From Bradyrhizobium yuanmingense (GTDB lineage: Bacteria > Pseudomonadota > Alphaproteobacteria > Rhizobiales > Xanthobacteraceae), in contig NZ_JARFML010000001.1 in the NCBI RefSeq assembly GCF_029167105.1, forward strand, positions 310,001 through 374,000: 64,000 nt of DNA, written 5' to 3'. Numbering within the stretch: position 1 is the stretch's first letter; each line of letters begins with the position of its first letter. This document shows positions 59,348-64,000 of the stretch, piece by piece. Made by a program: the position numbers and the translations under genes. Under the pieces are notes generated by a model. It saw only the letters and a list, made by a program, of their open reading frames with translations. It did no database searches and was not told the DNA's origin.

Positions 59348-61294
59348 TTACGCCAGGCAGCGGAACAGAAGTGCCGGATCGCGGTCGGGATCGATACGCA
59401 ACCTGATGCCGCCCCATTCGATGCGGGACTGTTCGCCGGTGAGGAGGTTTTCGAGTGTCGTCACATGGTGACGCCGTCCTCCGGCGTCAACGGTGAGATC
59501 GCCGAGCGGCAGCCAGCATTCACGCACCTGGCGCGACAGCGCGATCACGACGACGACAATGTTGGCCGGATCGGCCGCCTCCTTCGCGAAGGCGATCGTC
59601 TCGCCGTCCTCGATGGCGAGGAAGCGCAAATTCGCGGTCTGCTGGAGCGCCGCGTTCTCGTTGCGGATGCGGTTGAGCGCGGCGATGTAGGGTTTGATGT
59701 TGCCCGGTCTGTCCCAGTCACGCTGCCTGATCTGGTACTTCTCGGAATCCAGATATTCCTCGCGGCCGGGAATGGCGTCGTGCTCCAGCAGCTCGAATCC
59801 GCTGTGGACGCCGTAATTGCCCGAGAGCGTTGCCGCCAGTGCGATCCGCGACTTGAAGGCCCAGGCCTCTCCGCTCTGCAGGTGAAAGGGCAACAGGTCA
59901 GGCGTGTTGACGAACATGTTCGGACGGTAGAAGTCGCGTTCGGGATAGCGCGTCAGCTCGCCGAGATATTGCTCCAGCTCCCATTTTTCCGTGCGCCAGG
60001 GGAAATAGGTGAAGGACTGCGAAAAGCCGAGCTTGGCCAGGCCCTTCATCAGCTTTGGCCGTGCATAGGTCTTGGAGAACAGGATCACGTCGGGATGACG
60101 GCGGCTTATGTCGCGGATCAGCCACTCCCAGAACGCGAGCGGCGCGGTGTCGTGATTGTCGATGGCGAAGATGGTCACGCCCTTGTCGATCCAGAACAGC
60201 ATGGCGTCGCGAAACGCGTTCCACAGCCCGACGCGATCGACGGAATTGAAATCGGGGACGACGATGTCGGAATAAGGGCCGTTCGCCGTCCGCACCGAAC
60301 GGTCGGGCCGCCATTTGAACCATTCCGGATGCTGAGTCAGCCAGGGATGATCCGGCGAGCACTGCACCGCGAAGTCCAGCGCAAGCTCGAGCCCGTATTC
60401 AAGACATGTGGCGACCAACGCGCGGAAGTCCTCGATCGTGCCGAGCTCCGGATGCAGCGCATCGTGGCCGCCCTCGGCCGAGCCGATCGCGTAGGGCGAG
60501 CCGGGATCGCTTCCCCGGGCCACCGGCGCATTGTTGCGGCCCTTGCGGCTGGTCTTGCCGATCGGGTGGATCGGCGTGAAGTAGAGCACGTCAAAGCCCA
60601 TCGCGGCGATGTCAGGCACGCGCGCGATGCAGTCGCGCAGGGTGCCATGCCGGCCCGGCAATGCGCTCTGGCTGCGCGGCATCATCTGATACCAGGTGCT
60701 GAAGCGGGCCTTGTCGCGGTCGGCGGTCAGCGGGAAGAATGGCGAACGCGTCAGGTCCGGCCGCGACTGGCTCTCGGCCATGGCTGCGCCGAGCTCGGTT
60801 GCGAGCAGCGAGGTGATGTCGCCGTTCCTCAAATAGTCCTCGCACTGCCTGATGATGATCGCTGCGGCGTCCTGCCGCGCGCCATGCGCCTTGGTCAAAA
60901 GCCCGGCGCCCTCGATCGCATCGAGGCTGACATCGGCCCCGGTGCGCCGCTTTCGCGCGGCGGCGTGCGACCATGTGGCGAACTCGTCGGTCCAGGCTTC
61001 GATCGCGTAGACATATTGACCGGGCTCGGGCGGCGTGAACGCGCCGGACCAGCGGTCATTGCCGTGATGGGTCATCGGCTCGCTCCGCCATTCGCGTTCC
61101 TGCTCTCCTCGCCAGATCAGCGCGGCTGAGATCACGGCCTCGCCATCGCGGTAGATGTCGGCCCAGACCTCGACCGGCTCGCCCGCGATCCGCTTCACGG
61201 CGAAACGGCCGCCGTCGATCGCGGGATAGACGTCCTCGATCAGGAAAGCGCTGCCGGCCGCGGCACTCTCGACAGTTTGAATTGTCTTGTTCAC
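59348..61294 (-). CDS. glgE: GlgE-like alpha-1,4-glucan:maltose-1-phosphate maltosyltransferase with altered active site
   Basis: 648-residue GH13_3 protein, clearly GlgE by length and by AFLIEDVYPAIDGGRFAVKR, DVLYFTPIHPIGKTSRKG, NTPDLLPFHL and EEYLDSEKYQ. GlgE extends alpha-glucan from maltose-1-phosphate. The nucleophile is kept (D379, FAIDNHDTAP). The acid/base Glu of characterised enzymes (LAEAFTRP) is Lys here (K408, FSKTYARP; codon AAG), and NPHTKP is NHDTAP. Activity is therefore doubtful or changed. GTG 61294 is chosen because it directly precedes the conserved N-terminus; no good ribosome-binding site is seen. Confidence 0.88.
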   Translation of the reverse strand: MNKTIQTVESAAAGSAFLIEDVYPAIDGGRFAVKRIAGEPVEVWADIYRDGEAVISAALIWRGEQEREWRSEPMTHHGNDRWSGAFTPPEPGQYVYAIEAWTDEFATWSHAAARKRRTGADVSLDAIEGAGLLTKAHGARQDAAAIIIRQCEDYLRNGDITSLLATELGAAMAESQSRPDLTRSPFFPLTADRDKARFSTWYQMMPRSQSALPGRHGTLRDCIARVPDIAAMGFDVLYFTPIHPIGKTSRKGRNNAPVARGSDPGSPYAIGSAEGGHDALHPELGTIEDFRALVATCLEYGLELALDFAVQCSPDHPWLTQHPEWFKWRPDRSVRTANGPYSDIVVPDFNSVDRVGLWNAFRDAMLFWIDKGVTIFAIDNHDTAPLAFWEWLIRDISRRHPDVILFSKTYARPKLMKGLAKLGFSQSFTYFPWRTEKWELEQYLGELTRYPERDFYRPNMFVNTPDLLPFHLQSGEAWAFKSRIALAATLSGNYGVHSGFELLEHDAIPGREEYLDSEKYQIRQRDWDRPGNIKPYIAALNRIRNENAALQQTANLRFLAIEDGETIAFAKEAADPANIVVVVIALSRQVRECWLPLGDLTVDAGGRRHHVTTLENLLTGEQSRIEWGGIRLRIDPDRDPALLFRCLA

Positions 61295-61394
61295 GGTGAT
61301 GCCATTGACAAGAAAGCAGGAGCCCGTTTCCCTTGTCGGGAACCCACGCTTGGTACCATGATAGAAAGCCGCTTGTGTGTCATTGGTTCCCTTG

Positions 61395-61420
61395 GGAACG
61401 GCAAGCGCAGTTTGCGAGTT
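61395..61420 (+). promoter_or_regulatory. Candidate EcfG-type (general stress) promoter upstream of malQ
   Basis: GGAAC at 61395-61399 is followed after 17 bases by AGTT (61417-61420), near the alphaproteobacterial EcfG consensus GGAAC-N16/17-CGTT. A GTTCCC-TT-GGGAAC dyad spans 61386-61399. It is 78 bases before malQ. Trehalose and glycogen genes are often under the general stress response in rhizobia, but one mismatch in the -10 makes this tentative. Confidence 0.35.
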
Positions 61421-61498
61421 ACCCCTGACTAACCTCTTCCGCGATCTCGTTATTCTCGATGCCCCTGGCCAATCAGTGGCCTGCAAGCTGCGTGCCGA

Positions 61499-63460
61499 AT
61501 GGATCTTTTAGCTCAAGCCCGGATCAAGGGCGTTCAATCCGAATTCATCGATGCCCTCGGCAAGCTGCGGGTCACCGCGCCCGAGGCCCTCAAATCCATC
61601 CTCGATGCCCTGCCGGAGAAGCGGGTCTATCGCTTCGTCAGCGGGCCGGTCGTGGTCCGTGCGCTCGGACGCCCGCGCACGGAATTGGCGTCGGTTGGCG
61701 CGCCGCCGCTGCAATGGAAAATCGTCGGCAACGGCAATGTGATCGCGGCAGGCGAGACGCGGGAGCCCGTGATCGCCTGGCCCGCGGGCGTGGCGCTCGG
61801 GTATCACCGCCTGACGCTGACCGATGCCGAAGGTGCGAGCGAAGACGTGCCGATGATCGTGGCGCCCGAGCGCTGTTTCGGCGGCGATTTCGACCGCGGC
61901 TGGCTGCTCGCCGTGCAGCTCTACAGCGTCCGCTCCGATCGCAATTGGGGCATCGGCGATTTCACCGATCTCGCCGGTCTCGTCCGGCTCGCCAAGCAGC
62001 TCGGGGCCGACGGCGTCGGACTCAATCCGCTGCATGTCCTGTTCGACGATCACCCGGCCGATTGCAGCCCCTATTCGCCGAACAGCCGGCTTTTCCTCAA
62101 CCCGCTCTATATCGACGTCGAGGCGATCCCTGAATTCTCGGCCGACCTCGTGCCCGACGCGGCCGCGACGGCGGCCCGTCTGCGCGAGGGCGACCGCGTC
62201 CCTTATACCGACATGGCGGCGCTGAAATGGCTGGGCCTGCGCGCGGCCTTTGACAGTTTCGTGACAAGCGCGAGCGCGGCGCGTCGCAAGGCGTTTGACG
62301 CCTTCCGTGCCGCCCGCGCGCCGCTGTTGTCCCGCTTTGCCTGTTTCGAGGTGCTGCGGCACCGTTTCACCGGACCCTGGTGGGAATGGCCGCAAGAATG
62401 GCAGCAGCCGGACGAGGCAAAATGCGCCGAGCTGCGCAATGGCCCGGACCGGCGCGAGGTCGAGTTCGTCGAATTCGTGCAATGGACGGCCGACAGCCAG
62501 CTGCATGCGGCCAAGGAGCTGGCCAGCCAGCTCGGTATGCGGGTCGGGCTCTATCTCGACGTCGCCGTCGGCGTTCAGTCCAACGGCTTCGATGCCTGGA
62601 ACGAGCAGACGGCGATCTCGCGTCATCTCGCGGTCGGCGCACCGCCCGACGTGCTCAACACGATCGGCCAGGATTGGGGCCTTGCCGGCTTCAACGCCGG
62701 TGGGCTGGAAGCGCAATCCTTCGTCCCGTTCGCCGACATGCTCGCGGCGTCGATGCGCCATGCCGGCGCGATCAGGCTCGATCACGTGCTCGGCCTGAAA
62801 CGGCTCTATCTGGTGCCGCGCGGCTTCAAGCCCGACAACGGCGCCTATGTGCAGATGCCGTTCGAGGCGCTATTGGCCGCCGTGGCGCGCGAGAGTGCGA
62901 CCCATAAATGCATCGTGATCGGCGAGGACCTCGGCACCGTGCCGGAAGGTTTCCGTGAGATGATGCAGGATTTCGGCATCTGGTCCTATCTCGTCATGAT
63001 GTTCGAGCGCGACGATGCCGGCCATTTCCGCAATGTCGATCATTACCGGCCCAATGCGCTGGTGACGCTGAACACGCACGACCTGTCGACCTATGCCGGC
63101 TGGCGCTCCTTCGGCGATCTCAAGATGAAGCGATCGCTGGGGCTCGATCCCGGCGAGAACGACCAGGCGCGATGGGATGCGCTCGGCAGGCTCGACGAGA
63201 TCCTGCGCCAGAACGGCATCAGCGCCAACGATCTTTATTCGGTGCTGGCCTTCCTGTCGCGCACGCCCTCGCGGCTGCTCGCGGTGTCGATGGAGGATCT
63301 GCTCGGCGTCATCGACCAGCCCAACATCCCCGGCACGATCGACGAGCATCCGAACTGGCGCCAGCGCCTTCCGGTCACGCTCGACAAGATCGTCTCCAGG
63401 ATCGATCTCGCAGCCTTGAAGGCTGCGACACGGGAACGTTCATTGCCCGGCGGGAATTGA
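61499..63460 (+). CDS. malQ: 4-alpha-glucanotransferase
   Basis: 653-residue GH77 enzyme that disproportionates maltodextrins and releases glucose. It has LYSVRSDRNWGIGDF near the barrel start, nucleophile Asp in IRLDHVLGLKRL, acid/base Glu in IGEDLGTVP and NTHDLSTYAGW. It is divergent from the glgE operon and followed after 30 bases by a GH15 gene. It can recycle short maltodextrins left by GlgX/TreYZ. Confidence 0.95.
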   Translation: MDLLAQARIKGVQSEFIDALGKLRVTAPEALKSILDALPEKRVYRFVSGPVVVRALGRPRTELASVGAPPLQWKIVGNGNVIAAGETREPVIAWPAGVALGYHRLTLTDAEGASEDVPMIVAPERCFGGDFDRGWLLAVQLYSVRSDRNWGIGDFTDLAGLVRLAKQLGADGVGLNPLHVLFDDHPADCSPYSPNSRLFLNPLYIDVEAIPEFSADLVPDAAATAARLREGDRVPYTDMAALKWLGLRAAFDSFVTSASAARRKAFDAFRAARAPLLSRFACFEVLRHRFTGPWWEWPQEWQQPDEAKCAELRNGPDRREVEFVEFVQWTADSQLHAAKELASQLGMRVGLYLDVAVGVQSNGFDAWNEQTAISRHLAVGAPPDVLNTIGQDWGLAGFNAGGLEAQSFVPFADMLAASMRHAGAIRLDHVLGLKRLYLVPRGFKPDNGAYVQMPFEALLAAVARESATHKCIVIGEDLGTVPEGFREMMQDFGIWSYLVMMFERDDAGHFRNVDHYRPNALVTLNTHDLSTYAGWRSFGDLKMKRSLGLDPGENDQARWDALGRLDEILRQNGISANDLYSVLAFLSRTPSRLLAVSMEDLLGVIDQPNIPGTIDEHPNWRQRLPVTLDKIVSRIDLAALKAATRERSLPGGN

Positions 63461-63490
63461 ACCGCCGGGACTTGCCAGGCTCGCACGACA

Positions 63491-64000
63491 TTGTCTCAGA
63501 GGATCGAGGACTACGCGCTGATCGGCGATTGCGAGACCGCGGCGCTGGTCGGGCGCAACGGCTCGATCGACTGGCTGTGCTGGCCCGCCTTCGATTCCGA
63601 CGCCTGCTTTGCCGCCATCCTCGGCACCCACAAGAACGGGCGCTGGCTGATCGCGCCGAGCGAGGGCGCAACCTCCATCTCGCGGCGATATCTCGGCAAC
63701 ACCCTCATCCTCGAAACGCGGTTCGAGACGAAGAACGGCACCGTCGCGCTGATCGATTTCATGCCGCTGCGCGGCAAGGCGTCCGACATCGTGCGGCTGG
63801 TCCGCGGCATCCGTGGCACCGTGAAGATGCGGATGGAGCTCGTCATCCGCTTCGGCTTCGGCGCGGATATTCCCTGGGTGCGGCGGATCGACCATTCCTT
63901 GATGGCCATCGCCGGCCAGGACATGACGGTGCTGCGCACGCCGGTCGAGACCCGCGGCGAGGATCTGACCACCGTCGCCGACTTCGAGGTGAGGGAAGGC
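63491..64000 (+). CDS. GH15 family glucoamylase/trehalase-like hydrolase, N-terminal part
   Basis: Runs off the right edge; 170 residues are visible. The N-terminus RIEDYALIGDCETAALVGRN, then GSIDWLCWPAFDSDACFA, is that of GH15 proteins, which include glucoamylases and acid trehalases. The catalytic barrel lies beyond the window, so the substrate cannot be judged. TTG 63491 is the only start between the previous in-frame stop (63458) and the conserved N-terminus. It probably shares a transcript with malQ. Confidence 0.85.
   Translation, partial: MSQRIEDYALIGDCETAALVGRNGSIDWLCWPAFDSDACFAAILGTHKNGRWLIAPSEGATSISRRYLGNTLILETRFETKNGTVALIDFMPLRGKASDIVRLVRGIRGTVKMRMELVIRFGFGADIPWVRRIDHSLMAIAGQDMTVLRTPVETRGEDLTTVADFEVREG

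Overview
The window looks like chromosome of a Bradyrhizobium-type alphaproteobacterium (Nitrobacteraceae). The evidence is high GC with strongly GC3-biased codons, several families of rhizobial palindromic intergenic repeats (GTCATTGCGAGCG..., GTCATTCCGGG..., GTAGGGTGGGCAAAGC..., GAGCATGATC...), and a ROSE-type RNA thermometer in front of an hsp20 gene. Taxonomy is inferred from pattern, not from a database search. No tRNA, rRNA, CRISPR, IS element or prophage was seen.

Region 1 (1-31 kb) is catabolic and transport territory. It opens with the end of a TRAP transporter/aldonate module (DctM, L-idonate-type dehydrogenase, mannonate dehydratase). A LysR regulator then faces a six-gene polyamine-type ABC operon that includes a HAD hydrolase and an amine-oxidase-like flavoprotein. 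Next come a TPP enzyme / DadA-like flavoprotein / Asp-Glu racemase family / SDR operon, an orphan branched-chain-amino-acid-type binding protein with a flavoprotein and an IclR regulator, and an MHS-type MFS transporter. A proteostasis island follows (ROSE thermometer, two Hsp20 proteins, two small proteins, an HtrA protease). After several small proteins there is an acyl-CoA module (CitE-like lyase, MaoC, acyl-CoA dehydrogenase, acyl-CoA synthetase) and upp.

Region 2 (31.3-42.7 kb) holds small uncharacterised genes, a DapA-like protein whose two key catalytic residues are replaced, and the complete kdpFABCDE potassium system with two extra micro-ORFs around kdpF. Four transcription units here share a 15-bp motif (sense orientation TATGAnnTkCCTATr) about 94-164 bp upstream of the first start codon. 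I consider this the best candidate for an undescribed regulon.

Region 3 (42.7-47.3 kb) has divergent ku and ligD (bacterial NHEJ), a DUF3309 mini-protein and a PHA-granule-system protein. Region 4 (47.2-64 kb) is a large alpha-glucan/trehalose locus. Six head-to-tail, mostly overlapping genes (glgE, treS-maltokinase fusion, glgB, glgX, treZ, treY) are read leftwards. malQ and a GH15 hydrolase, which runs off the window, are read rightwards. Together they could move glucose between trehalose, maltose-1-phosphate and branched alpha-glucan in both directions. The GlgE homologue carries lysine where characterised GlgE has its catalytic acid/base glutamate, which makes its role uncertain.
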